Source: Bacillus solitudinis (GTDB lineage: Bacteria; Bacillota; Bacilli; Bacillales; Bacillaceae_D). From it: a stretch of 64,000 bases of DNA. Under the pieces are notes generated by a model. The model had not been told where the DNA came from. It did not search any database and worked only from the letters and a program-made list of their open reading frames with translations. A program made the translations under genes and the position numbers. The DNA is taken from positions 2,221,486-2,285,485 of the forward strand of contig NZ_KZ454943.1 of NCBI RefSeq assembly GCF_002797395.1. The letters run 5' to 3'. Positions 53,606-62,110 of the stretch are shown piece after piece (within the stretch, counting starts at the first letter, position 1; each line of letters starts with the position of its first letter).

Positions 53606-54592
53606 TTATTGAACATCACTCGGGAAAATTAGACCCATTTGTTTTCTCGCCTCGTCCATAATCTCATGGGTCATTAATGAATGCATATGACTATTAATAG
53701 AAGATTCCTTGCTTCCTTCTTTTATTAAGCGAAGGAACTCTTCGGCCTCGTTATACATAGAGTGAGCATGTTGGGGTTGGCTAATGTCCTCGACGGTTCC
53801 ATCCTTATAGTGAATCTCAACCTTTTCTAACTTATTAAGATTATAGATGAGAATACTTCCTTGTTCCCCTTGAATCTCTGAAGGTATGTATGAATTAGTA
53901 ATTTTAGAATACATTAACACAGCTTCTTTGTCTCCATAGTTAAGGAGAAGACTACCTTCACCATCAACTCCAGAATCAAGTAGATATCCATTAGCTTTAA
54001 CTTGAGCAGGTTTTCCAAACAATACTACTGCTGGGTAGATACAGTATACTCCAATATCCATTAATGCACCATTTGAGAAAGTAGGATTAAAGGCGTTAAG
54101 GATAGTACCTTCCTTGTAAGCATTATAGCGGGAAGAATATTGACAGAAGCTTGCCACAAACCGTCGGATGGGGCCAATTTTTTGAAGATAATCCTGAATC
54201 ACTTTAAAGTTTGGCAAGAGTGTCGTTTTTAATGCTTCCATAAGAACAACATTGTTTTTACTGGCTGTCATGCTCATTCTTTCCCATTCACGTGCATTCG
54301 AAGCAGCAGGTTTTTCACAAATCACGTGCTTTCCATGACTCATTAATAAAATCGCTTGTTCTGCATGGAATGAGTTAGGACTTGCGATATATACAGCATC
54401 AATCAGAGGGCTCTTTGCTAAGTCGATTAAGCTAGTGAAAGTGATTTCAACGTCAAACTTACTGGAGAATTTCTTAGCTTGCTCCTCAGTTCTCGAGTAG
54501 ACAGCTTTTAATTGAAAATCATTAAGATGGTTTGCTGCATTGATAAAGGCTTCCGTAATCCAATTGGTACCAATTACACAAAAACGTATCAT
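53606..54592 (-). CDS. Gfo/Idh/MocA-family oxidoreductase
   Basis: 328 residues. The N-terminal NAD(P) fold starts IRFCVIGTNWITEAFINAAN, with the canonical second Gly altered to TNW, a variant seen in YulF-like members. VYIASPNSFHAEQA and HVICEKPAASNAREWERM (the EKP motif) follow. The C-terminal domain is the GFO_IDH_MocA beta-sheet domain. It oxidises or reduces a sugar or inositol derivative; substrate unknown. GGAGG lies just before the ATG. Confidence 0.88.
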   Translation of the reverse strand: MIRFCVIGTNWITEAFINAANHLNDFQLKAVYSRTEEQAKKFSSKFDVEITFTSLIDLAKSPLIDAVYIASPNSFHAEQAILLMSHGKHVICEKPAASNAREWERMSMTASKNNVVLMEALKTTLLPNFKVIQDYLQKIGPIRRFVASFCQYSSRYNAYKEGTILNAFNPTFSNGALMDIGVYCIYPAVVLFGKPAQVKANGYLLDSGVDGEGSLLLNYGDKEAVLMYSKITNSYIPSEIQGEQGSILIYNLNKLEKVEIHYKDGTVEDISQPQHAHSMYNEAEEFLRLIKEGSKESSINSHMHSLMTHEIMDEARKQMGLIFPSDVQ

Positions 54593-54792
54593 ACTATTCC
54601 TCCTAATGTTCTTTGAAAAAGTATACCACGTAAACTAAAATGTATCCTTCATTCTACCCATCTATCGAAATTTATCTTACTGAATCGTATTGCACTTCTC
54701 AAGGAATTTGTTTATCTTAAAGTATATTATTAATATTTTTCTACCAGAGTTAAAGAGGCTACAGAAATCTATATAACAAAAGGGGCTAGTTT

Positions 54793-56115
54793 ATGGGAAT
54801 GTTCAGCAAAATAAAGAAAGATGGAAGAAAGAAATTTAATTTATTTCAAGTAGCTGAGGAGCAAGTCGTCGAATTAATCGTAACAGAGGGTAGTGACATT
54901 CAAAAACAACTGCATATTATTAATTTGACAACAAAAGATTTACAAATTATGAAGGCATTGAAGCCTTTTGTTGAAGAACGCATTGAGGAAGTAACGAATC
55001 AGTTTTATGGGTCGATTACCCAACAGCCTTCTTTGGTAGAATTGATTGAGAGACATAGTCAAGTTTCCCATTTGAAAGGAACACTACGGACGCATATTTT
55101 AGAGTTATTTGATGGAGAGTTCAATGCCGCTTTCTTTGAAAAAAGAATGAGAATTGCCAAGACTCATGTGCGGATCGGCCTAAACAACAAATGGTATATG
55201 TCAGCTTTTCAAAACCTCTTAAACTCTCTAGTTGCTGTTGCAACGGAACATATTGATGAACGATTAGACTTAGCACATGCCATCAACACCATGTCTAAAT
55301 GTATAAATTTCGAGCAGCAAATTGTTTTGGAGGCTTATGAAAGTGAAACTCAAAAGATTCTTAAAGGAAAAGATGATCAGAAGGGTTCATTTATAAAGAA
55401 AGTAAGCACCTCTGCAATGGAGCTTGCTGCAATTTCAGAACAAACGAATGCAGCGCTAACAGCGTTAAAGGACCAATCAGTGGAAATTAATTCACTAGCT
55501 CAAGATGGATCCGTGATAGCTGAGCAGACCGAAACCTACTCAAAAAATGGGAAGGGACATTTAGAAAAACAAAGTGAGAATTTTGAGTCCGTCATGGAGA
55601 GAGTGAAGGATATATCTTCAATTACTGAAGAGTTTGCTGCATTTTCAAGTCAGATTACAAATGTGATTGATATCGTCGCTCAAATTGCTGAGCAAACGAA
55701 CCTTTTAGCATTGAATGCTTCAATTGAAGCAGCACGTGCAGGAGAATACGGGAAGGGGTTTGCAGTTGTTGCTGATGAAATTCGGAAACTTGCTGAACAA
55801 ACAAAAACATCTACGATTAGCGTAAGTGATTTAATCAAGCAAACTAATTCTCAAATTTCAAGTGTTTCTCAATCCGTTACGAGTATGAGCGATGTCGTAG
55901 AAGTGGGTCAAGAAACGATGAAAGCAACGGAGAACTATTTCTCTGAAATACTAAATTCCATGAAAAGACTTAAAGAACATAATGTCAACACGGAAACATC
56001 AATTGCTGGATTCATACATGTACTAAACGAAATTGATAAAGCGTCGAGTGAGGTTGCCAGCGCTGCAGATATACTTAATTCAGATACGGAAGAATTTACA
56101 AAAGATATTCATTAA
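54793..56115 (+). CDS. hemAT: Globin-coupled aerotaxis transducer HemAT
   Basis: 440 residues, soluble (no membrane helix). An N-terminal protoglobin sensor (about residues 25-180) has the proximal haem His in [20 protein letters not shown] methyl-accepting signalling domain follows, with the highly conserved hairpin [20 protein letters not shown] and [18 protein letters not shown]. It senses oxygen and steers swimming through CheA, as in B. subtilis (432 residues). AAAGGGG precedes the ATG. The sequence ends directly in repeat R6. Confidence 0.95.
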   Translation: MGMFSKIKKDGRKKFNLFQVAEEQVVELIVTEGSDIQKQLHIINLTTKDLQIMKALKPFVEERIEEVTNQFYGSITQQPSLVELIERHSQVSHLKGTLRTHILELFDGEFNAAFFEKRMRIAKTHVRIGLNNKWYMSAFQNLLNSLVAVATEHIDERLDLAHAINTMSKCINFEQQIVLEAYESETQKILKGKDDQKGSFIKKVSTSAMELAAISEQTNAALTALKDQSVEINSLAQDGSVIAEQTETYSKNGKGHLEKQSENFESVMERVKDISSITEEFAAFSSQITNVIDIVAQIAEQTNLLALNASIEAARAGEYGKGFAVVADEIRKLAEQTKTSTISVSDLIKQTNSQISSVSQSVTSMSDVVEVGQETMKATENYFSEILNSMKRLKEHNVNTETSIAGFIHVLNEIDKASSEVASAADILNSDTEEFTKDIH

Positions 56116-56133
56116 AAGAGGACTGTCCAGTTT

Positions 56134-56335
56134 GAGGCCACTTTAAAAAAGTAAAACCGGAGGCCACTGAAAAACCATTTGAAGCATTTCGAGGAAGTAG
56201 TAATGGCTTCACCCGTTGCGCGCCTTGCTATGAGAAAATCGCTCATAGCGAGGCGTTTCAAAACTGGGCAACGGCTCCGCGTATTACTAAGAGGCCACTG
56301 AAATAGGAAAAGCACCCTTTTTCAGCGGCCTCTCC
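56134..56335. repeat. Dispersed palindromic repeat, copy R6 (longest)
   Basis: Carries an extra 5' arm (GAGGCCACTTTAAAAAAG and GGAGGCCACTGAAAAACC), then a body over 85% identical to R1 (GAAGCATTTCGAGGAAGTAG to GGCTCCGCGTATTACTAAGA) and the terminal hairpin 56291-56332. The inner stem is GCCTTGCTATGAG against CTCATAGCGAGGC, with compensated differences from R1. Confidence 0.85.
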
Positions 56336-56413
56336 AGTCTCGTACAGCTTTTTTTGTAGAAAAATAAAGCAGCCTTTGAGTATTCAAGGATAAGACTCCT
56401 GTGTGAGCTTTCC

Positions 56414-57292
56414 CTACCCGTTGACGATATTCCCACCGTTTACGTGGAGTATCTGTCCCGAGACATAAGTTGAGTCGTTAGAAGCCAGGTAAACATAAGA
56501 AGCCGCAAGTTCTGCAGGTTGACCAGGGCGGCCCATTGGTGTGTCAGTACCAAATTTTTCGACATCTTCAGCAGGGAAAGAAGCCGGAATTAGTGGTGTC
56601 CAAATTGGACCTGGAGCAACTCCGTTGACACGAATTCCTTTTGAGACAATGTTCTCAGATAGTGAACGTGTAAGAGCAACAATTGCTCCTTTTGTTGCTG
56701 CATAATCCATTAAAACTGGTTGACCTTTGTAGGCAACAATTGACGCAGTATTAATAATCGAGCTACCTTTTTTTAAATGTGGCATCGCAGCTTGGATAAA
56801 GTAAAAGCATGAGAAGATATTCGTTTGGAATGTGCGGTGAAGCTGTTCTGATGGAATATCTTCAATTTTCTTTTGATAATGTTGTTCGGCAGCATTATTA
56901 ACGAGAATATCAAGTTTGGAGAAGGTATTGATGGTTTTTTTAACCGCTTCATGACAGAAGGATTCCTCCCCAACATCTCCACTAATAAGTAAGCATTGTA
57001 CCCCTTTTTCCTCAACAAGTTCTTTGGTTTTGTTAGCATCTTCATGTTCATTAAAATAAACAATGCTAACATTCGCACCTTCTTTAGCATAGGCAATCGC
57101 AACAGCTCTGCCGATTCCACTATCTCCACCTGTAATTAAAGCCACTTTGTCTTTAAGTTTTTCACTTCCTTTATATGCAGGGTCATCGAAAAGAGGTGCA
57201 GGATTCATTTCACTCTCTAGCCCTGGTTGTTGCTGTGTTTGAGGAGGTTGTCCATTTGTTTGAAGTTCCTCAAAAGGATTCTGTTTTGACAT
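56414..57292 (-). CDS. SDR-family oxidoreductase with stress-type N-terminal extension
   Basis: 292 residues. A Pro/Gln-rich extension of about 45 residues (FEELQTNGQPPQTQQQPGLE) precedes a classical short-chain dehydrogenase: cofactor loop TGGDSGIGRAVA, NNAAEQH, catalytic Ser in NTASIVAYKG, and YAATKGAIVALT (Tyr/Lys). This is the YhxC/YdaD-type general stress subgroup, often SigB-controlled in Bacillus. A SigB-like promoter lies upstream. GGAGAGTG precedes the ATG. Confidence 0.92.
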   Translation of the reverse strand: MSKQNPFEELQTNGQPPQTQQQPGLESEMNPAPLFDDPAYKGSEKLKDKVALITGGDSGIGRAVAIAYAKEGANVSIVYFNEHEDANKTKELVEEKGVQCLLISGDVGEESFCHEAVKKTINTFSKLDILVNNAAEQHYQKKIEDIPSEQLHRTFQTNIFSCFYFIQAAMPHLKKGSSIINTASIVAYKGQPVLMDYAATKGAIVALTRSLSENIVSKGIRVNGVAPGPIWTPLIPASFPAEDVEKFGTDTPMGRPGQPAELAASYVYLASNDSTYVSGQILHVNGGNIVNG

Positions 57293-57322
57293 TGAAACAT
57301 CACTCTCCTTTATTTGTTATCA

Positions 57323-57348
57323 ATAACCGTTATGTTTTAGTTATAAAC
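57323..57348 (-). promoter_or_regulatory. Candidate SigB promoter of the SDR gene
   Basis: On the minus strand GTTTAT and GGTTAT are separated by 14 bases, each one mismatch from the SigB consensus GTTTAA-N12-14-GGGTAT. It fits the stress-gene annotation. Weak evidence on its own. Confidence 0.4.
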
Positions 57349-57488
57349 ATTGTTTAGTTTGTGAAGGATTCATTTATTTATGAGGAAGTTTCTTGAAGTA
57401 TTTGGATCATAAACAAATAGTACTACGTGAGAGATTACAGTCTTGAAACAGATAGGATATTAAACATGTAGGTGCAAATTAAATAGAA

Positions 57489-57529
57489 AAAACGAACGTC
57501 ACTTACACTAAGTAACGTTCGTTTTTTTG
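57489..57529. terminator. Bidirectional terminator
   Basis: AACGAACGT and ACGTTCGTT form the stem, with AAAAAA before and TTTTTTT after. It lies directly 3' of the minus-strand HxlR gene. Confidence 0.85.
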
Positions 57530-57533
57530 AGTT

Positions 57534-57842
57534 TTATATCCAATGCTCGCTCCATGATTGAATTGATTCAATCACCGACTCTAAGGCAAGTCCTTTTTCT
57601 GTTAGAGAATATTCTATACGCACTGGCTTTTCGGGATATACAGTTCGCTCAATAATATGACTATTTTCTAATTCCTTAACGCGTTCTGTTAATATCCGAT
57701 CGCTCATTTCAGGAATTTGAGATTTGATTTCTTTAAAGCGTTTCGGACCATCAAGTAACACCCGAATAATTAAACCGTTCCACTTCTTCCCTAATAGCTC
57801 CATCGCATGCTCATATTTTGGACACATCTTACTGTAATCCAT
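57534..57842 (-). CDS. HxlR-family regulator (second YodB/CatR-like copy)
   Basis: 102 residues: MDYSKMCPKYEHAMELLGKK, then WNGLIIRVLLDGPKRFKEIK, MSDRILTERVKELE and KPVRIEYSLTEKG. The redox Cys is at residue 7 (MCPK), as in YodB (Cys6) and CatR (Cys7). The ATG at 57842 is preceded by GAGGTG; the GTG nine bases upstream overlaps that site. Unlike the copy at 43857 it has no reductase gene beside it. Confidence 0.9.
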   Translation of the reverse strand: MDYSKMCPKYEHAMELLGKKWNGLIIRVLLDGPKRFKEIKSQIPEMSDRILTERVKELENSHIIERTVYPEKPVRIEYSLTEKGLALESVIESIQSWSEHWI

Positions 57843-58019
57843 CTTCTTCACCTCGATTAGCTTAAGTTTACCACATTTTTAGGCGGTAGATAAGAGAGAG
57901 TGAGTATTTATAAAAATAGAAAATAGAAAAAAGTAATATACAAGAAACGAGAGGAATACTAAAATTAGAAAAAAGATGTAATCAATTTTAAAAAGCAATT
58001 TGATTAGGTGGTGAATTTC

Positions 58020-58118
58020 GTGAAAGTTTCTAATAAAAAATTATTCATTATTATTGTATCTGTCACTGTTTTATATGGTGTGATTTATTGGGTGATCGGT
58101 GATTATCTAACAGCATAA
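58020..58118 (+). CDS. Single-helix small membrane protein (32 aa)
   Basis: A GTG at 58020, with AGGTGGTG six bases upstream, opens 32 codons: MKVSNKKLFIIIVSVTVLYG, then VIYWVIGDYLTA. It has a basic start, one membrane helix and a short acidic end. A terminator-like hairpin follows at 58151. I know of similar uncharacterised tiny proteins in Bacillaceae but cannot assign a function. Confidence 0.5.
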   Translation: MKVSNKKLFIIIVSVTVLYGVIYWVIGDYLTA

Positions 58119-58150
58119 TAAGAAAGAGTGAGAATTAGCATAGATGTGCT

Positions 58151-58195
58151 AAGTGGATGAAAGGTCAAATACCGACTTGTTGATCCACTTTTCTT
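58151..58195 (+). terminator. Terminator-like hairpin after the 32-aa protein
   Basis: AAGTGGAT and ATCCACTT, 24-nt loop, followed by TTCTT. Confidence 0.5.
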
Positions 58196-58220
58196 AGAAT
58201 TTCCCAGGAAATGTGTCGAT

Positions 58221-58805
58221 TTAAGAATGTATATGTGACTCGGAGGACAAAGTCATTATAATTGTTGCTACACCGGTTGCGGAAACGGCAATAAGAGACA
58301 AAATTATCTCTTGCTTCGTTATCGTGTATAGACCGGCAAATACAACAAGTAAATCAAGGATAAATATTAGTACTCCAACGTTCCATCTAAATTTAGCTGC
58401 TATCATTTGAGCTAAAAGGTCCAATCCCCCGGTACTGATATCTACCCGGAACATTAATCCAACACCAATTCCAAGTAAAGCACCTCCAATGAGTGCACTT
58501 GGCAAAGGACCAAAATCAAATAGAGAAAAATTCAGGAAATAAAACCAATCTATAAAAAGGGCTGAAAAGACTAAACCTGCTATGCTATTGTAAAAAAAGG
58601 AACGGTAGTGTTTCCAGGCATATATGTAAATTGGAATACTAACGATAATAAAGGTTAGCCCAATAGGAGTATTCCATAAATAGTGGGCAATAAGCCCAAG
58701 GCCAATGACGCCACCATCTAACAGATGATAAGAAACAAAAAATGTATTGATACCGATGCATATGGTTAAACAGCCAATGATTAAATAAAAGCTAGACTTT
58801 AGCAT
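58221..58805 (-). CDS. YitT-family membrane protein (short form)
   Basis: 194 residues with five to six membrane helices of the YitT_membrane domain: GINTFFVSYHLLDGGVIGLG, GALLGIGVGLMFRVDISTGG and LDLLAQMIAAKF. Full-length YitT proteins (about 280 residues) carry a C-terminal cytoplasmic DUF2179 domain; this one stops after the membrane part. The ATG at 58805 follows GAAGGTGAT. Function of the family is unknown. Confidence 0.88.
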   Translation of the reverse strand: MLKSSFYLIIGCLTICIGINTFFVSYHLLDGGVIGLGLIAHYLWNTPIGLTFIIVSIPIYIYAWKHYRSFFYNSIAGLVFSALFIDWFYFLNFSLFDFGPLPSALIGGALLGIGVGLMFRVDISTGGLDLLAQMIAAKFRWNVGVLIFILDLLVVFAGLYTITKQEIILSLIAVSATGVATIIMTLSSESHIHS

Positions 58806-58928
58806 ATAATCACCTTCATATATTTGTTGTGACAAGCTCTAAGGATTATATGCAAGGTCTTCAACAATATGTCAAAAGCACAAGCGCGAGACTATTTGTC
58901 AGGATGCTTGTGCTTTAAAGTATGGTTT

Positions 58929-60293
58929 CTATACACCTAGGTGATGAAGAAATGTGGTCGCAATCCCAAAATAAATCAATAATGAAAAAATATCATTTAG
59001 GGTTGTAATAAGAGGACCAGACGCAATAGCAGGGTCCACACCAAAGCGATATAGCATAAGAGGGATAATGGTTCCAGCGAGAGTACCGATAATTAGCGTA
59101 ATAAGCAAAGAGACCCCTACAACAACCCCAAACATGAAGTTTTGATCCTGCCATAAAAAGGCGATGATTGAAATTAAAAATCCGCAAGTAACTCCAATAA
59201 TGATTCCGACTCGAAGTTCTCTAAAAATTAGTCTAATAACTGTTTTTCGGTCTACATCAGTAGTGACGATTCCACGGACAACGACAGCTAGAGACTGTGT
59301 CCCTGTATTCCCGGTCATACCAGCAATCATAGGCATAAAGAAAATTAGAGCAACAACTTGAGACAGTGTATCTTCAAATCTACTAATGATATTTCCGGAA
59401 ACTAGTCCGATAAATAAGAGCAAAATAAGCCAAGGTAGTCTACGTATAGAGGCAGTAAATGCCTTTGTATTAAAATCAATATCTTTACCGGCGGCAGATA
59501 ACCTTCCGATATCTTCGTTTGCTTCACGGATGACGACATCAATCGCGTCATCGACAGTTATAATTCCTAGTAATGTATTTTTGTCGTCAACGACCGGAAC
59601 AGCTATGAAATCATAACGTTCAATAATCTGAGCGACATCTTCTTGATCGGCATCCACCAACACAGAAACCACTCGACTAAACATTAAATCTTCAATTCTT
59701 TCATCAATATCAGCAATAAGTAAATCTCGGTAAGATACAACACCAACAAGCTTTTTATCATCATTAATCACATAAAGATAATAAATACTTTCTGAAAAGC
59801 TTGCATACTCTTTCAACTTATCAACAGCTTGCCTAACAGTCTGGTCGTCACGAATCCAGACAAATTCATTCGTCATTAGCCCCCCTGCAGTATCTGCAGG
59901 ATAACTCATTAAAGAACGAATTTTTTGAGAGTCTTCCTTTTTCATCACGTCGAGAAATTCCGAGATTTTATCTACAGAAAGTTCATTCAATAAATCTGCT
60001 AAGTCGTCATTATCCATCAAATTCATAACCTTTGAAGAACGTTCAATTCCAAGTCTATGTAAAATTTCAATTTGCATGTCGTAATCTAACTCTTGAATTA
60101 AATCGGCAATTTGGTCTGGTGTTAAAAAAGTTAAGAATTTGTGATGATGTTTCTCTGGCAACGCACGGTAAAGTTGTGCAACGTCATAAGGATGAAGTTC
60201 GTCTAATAATTGTTGTAAGGATCCGCGTTTGGCTTCTTTTAAATATTTAATAACAAGCACGAGAAGCTGATCCTCTGTCATATTGGCTACCAC
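58929..60293 (-). CDS. mgtE: Magnesium transporter MgtE
   Basis: 454 residues. The N-terminal superhelical domain has LHPYDVAQLYRALPEKHHHK. Two CBS domains form the Mg2+ sensor (about residues 135-255; SYPADTAGGLMTNEFVWIRD and VVDDKNTLLGIITVDDAIDV). Five membrane helices include the pore motif GMTGNTGTQSLAVVVRG and FGVDPAIASGPLITTLND (with the pore Asp). It is a Mg2+ channel closed by high internal Mg2+. The GTG at 60293 follows AAGGGGTG. No M-box riboswitch is visible upstream. Confidence 0.95.
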   Translation of the reverse strand: MVANMTEDQLLVLVIKYLKEAKRGSLQQLLDELHPYDVAQLYRALPEKHHHKFLTFLTPDQIADLIQELDYDMQIEILHRLGIERSSKVMNLMDNDDLADLLNELSVDKISEFLDVMKKEDSQKIRSLMSYPADTAGGLMTNEFVWIRDDQTVRQAVDKLKEYASFSESIYYLYVINDDKKLVGVVSYRDLLIADIDERIEDLMFSRVVSVLVDADQEDVAQIIERYDFIAVPVVDDKNTLLGIITVDDAIDVVIREANEDIGRLSAAGKDIDFNTKAFTASIRRLPWLILLLFIGLVSGNIISRFEDTLSQVVALIFFMPMIAGMTGNTGTQSLAVVVRGIVTTDVDRKTVIRLIFRELRVGIIIGVTCGFLISIIAFLWQDQNFMFGVVVGVSLLITLIIGTLAGTIIPLMLYRFGVDPAIASGPLITTLNDIFSLLIYFGIATTFLHHLGV

Positions 60294-60443
60294 GGTGTCA
60301 CCCCTTTTCTTTCATTTATTAACTGTACAAAAAAAAACCCGATAAGTAAATATTAACTCGAACGTATCAACACAAGATACCCCCAATGTGAAGAATATAA
60401 ACTGTAGCGGACTGAAGGCTTCTCTTTAAATTGTATATCTACA

Positions 60444-60473
60444 TTGACAGTGATAATCAATTTCAATTAGAAT
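60444..60473 (+). promoter_or_regulatory. Promoter of the encapsulin operon
   Basis: TTGACA (60444-60449) and TAGAAT (60468-60473), 18 bases apart, with the Fur box inside the spacer. Confidence 0.65.
60451..60465 (+). promoter_or_regulatory. Fur box of the encapsulin operon
   Basis: TGATAATCAATTTCA matches the 7-1-7 Fur consensus at 12 of 14 specified positions and shares its first ten bases with the yclN Fur box. It lies between -35 and -10, where Fur binding should repress transcription. Confidence 0.7.
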
Positions 60474-60511
60474 GAGGTAATGAGAAATATTATCAAAGAG
60501 GTGGAAGTAAA

Positions 60512-60844
60512 ATGTCATCATTAATGATTGTCGGAGCAGACAAATTAGGATCGATTCCAAAAAAGTTAGAGGAATTAGGTTTTCATGAAATTATTCATGT
60601 AACTGGTCGCAAAACCCAAATGGTAAAAAAAGAGATACCCACACATGTAGATGTAATTCTTATATTGACAGACTTTATTAATCATAACCTAACATCAGTT
60701 CTTAAGAAAAAAGCGACAGAACAAGACATTCCAATTTGTTATGCGAAGCGTTCATGGTGTTCTATCTATCAAGCGATTGACCGATGTGAGTTTGGATGTG
60801 GAAAAAGAAATGAATGTCACTATTATCAATCAAGGATTAAATAG
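60512..60844 (+). CDS. DUF2325 protein with Cys-rich tail
   Basis: 110 residues. The DUF2325 fold starts LMIVGADKLGSIPKKLEELG, then VDVILILTDFINHNL and an IPICYAKRS strand. The C-terminal third carries five cysteines (CYAKRSWC, then DRCEFGCGKRNECHYY), a spacing that could hold zinc, iron or an Fe-S cluster. That is more Cys than I expect for this domain. Function of the domain is unknown. GGTGG precedes the ATG. First gene of the encapsulin operon, 13 bases before the next gene. Confidence 0.85.
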   Translation: MSSLMIVGADKLGSIPKKLEELGFHEIIHVTGRKTQMVKKEIPTHVDVILILTDFINHNLTSVLKKKATEQDIPICYAKRSWCSIYQAIDRCEFGCGKRNECHYYQSRIK

Positions 60845-60857
60845 TAGGAGGTTAGCG

Positions 60858-61502
60858 ATGAAAGGAAATGCAAGGGCAATAGACTCAACACTTCTTCAGG
60901 GTATTATCGCTTGTCCATATCGCTATTATTTTCAAAATAATTTGGGTATATTTCCTGAGAAGTTGACATGGCAGCATGTAATACAAGATACAGTTAATCA
61001 AATTGTAAAAAGTTACTTTGAGTTATCCTACAATGAAAGATCGAGTATTCAAGTGTTAAGACTTATTCATACTTACTGGGAAAGAGTGAATAGGTATTAC
61101 TTTGAAAGTATTTCAGAATATCTAAGGATGTTTGTAATGGTATCGGACCACTTGTTGCATTTTCTCTTATCAGAGAAGGAAAAAACTATACCATTTTTCT
61201 TATTTGAACGTTCAAACAATTTACCAAGCAATCGGCATTCTTCTTCATTAATAAATGATTTAGTTACGCGCACTGAAAATTCCTACGTTATTAAGAAAGT
61301 ATTAATTGAGACGAATGAAAGACTGCTTACTATTTACTATAATGCAATTAAAGCATTTTCCCTTCAAGCCTTTGGTGACCTTCCAGAACAAATCGAAATT
61401 ATTGACTTACAAACGGCCCAGCGAATTATACATATCCCAAAACCAAATGAAACACTTTCAGAAATTGAAGAAAATTTTATGGTTTATCAGACTTATGTAT
61501 AG
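60858..61502 (+). CDS. Encapsulin-operon protein, possibly a degenerate PD-(D/E)XK-like domain
   Basis: 214 residues from an ATG at 60858 with TAGGAGG upstream. Not a named family. The start, STLLQGIIACPYRYYFQNNL, resembles the CPxxYYFxxxLGL entry of RecB/AddB/Cas4-type PD-(D/E)XK nucleases. TWQHVIQDTVNQIVKSYFE could match their lGxxvHxxle helix, and YYNAIKAFS their QLxxYxxAl helix. The catalytic D-x-K motif and the iron-sulfur cysteines are missing (only one Cys), so any nuclease activity is doubtful. The placement between DUF2325 and IMEF links it to iron storage. The fold assignment is tentative. Confidence 0.6.
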   Translation: MKGNARAIDSTLLQGIIACPYRYYFQNNLGIFPEKLTWQHVIQDTVNQIVKSYFELSYNERSSIQVLRLIHTYWERVNRYYFESISEYLRMFVMVSDHLLHFLLSEKEKTIPFFLFERSNNLPSNRHSSSLINDLVTRTENSYVIKKVLIETNERLLTIYYNAIKAFSLQAFGDLPEQIEIIDLQTAQRIIHIPKPNETLSEIEENFMVYQTYV

Positions 61503-61590
61503 AATAAGATGGAATGTTGGCTTGAAACAAAGTTAGGTTATGGTAAAATAAACTAAATAATCAATCTCAGAATGTGAGAAGGTGAAAAAG

Positions 61591-62088
61591 TTGGAACAAA
61601 AGTTAGCTGATCTTCACCGAATTGCTCTTACTACAAAAAAGGCTAGTTATGAGTTTATGGCAATGTTGGAACCTGTGATTAATCAGACAAAGAGCGATTA
61701 TGGGCGTTTGTTTTACCGTCATATATTTGAGGAGGAAGAAGAGCATGTGAAATGTTTAACGAAATTGCTCGGTTTACTCGAAGATATCTCCAGCTCACCC
61801 TCCAACAAAACCTTAAGTTTATTGTTACAGGCTTTAAGTATAGAAGAATTCGTACAAAAAAGATTTCTACATCATCTTGACTTTGCTATCCACTACTTTC
61901 AGGATGAAGTAAGACAACCTGTTGTAACAAGCATGAGAGCTTCCATACAGAACGACTATACTGAACTGCAGAAAATTCTACTTAATTTCAATAATCAATA
62001 TGTGAAGAGCGAAGAAGAAAAAACTACTCCTCAGAAAGTGACGATAAACAAAAGAGGATTTTCTGTCGGAAGTTTATTTAATAAATAA
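61591..62088 (+). CDS. IMEF encapsulin cargo, iron-mineralising protein
   Basis: 165 residues, a four-helix Flp/IMEF-type protein. The N-terminal part, LADLHRIALTTKKASYEFMA, and YRHIFEEEEEHVKCLTKLL supply the Glu/His metal ligands. The C-terminus GFSVGSLFNK is the encapsulin targeting peptide (compare GFTVGSLIQ of characterised IMEF). IMEF is the ferroxidase packaged in Firmicute T=4 encapsulins, which store very large iron cores. I prefer the TTG at 61591, because AGAAGGTGA is five bases upstream; a GTG at 61582 is the alternative. The encapsulin gene follows after 22 bases. Confidence 0.92.
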   Translation: MEQKLADLHRIALTTKKASYEFMAMLEPVINQTKSDYGRLFYRHIFEEEEEHVKCLTKLLGLLEDISSSPSNKTLSLLLQALSIEEFVQKRFLHHLDFAIHYFQDEVRQPVVTSMRASIQNDYTELQKILLNFNNQYVKSEEEKTTPQKVTINKRGFSVGSLFNK

Positions 62089-62110
62089 TAACCAAAAGGA
62101 GAGTGCAAAT

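Noticed and set aside
60294-60443. M-box magnesium riboswitch for mgtE
   Set aside because: Only about 200 bases separate mgtE from the divergent operon and none of the conserved M-box segments is visible on the minus strand.
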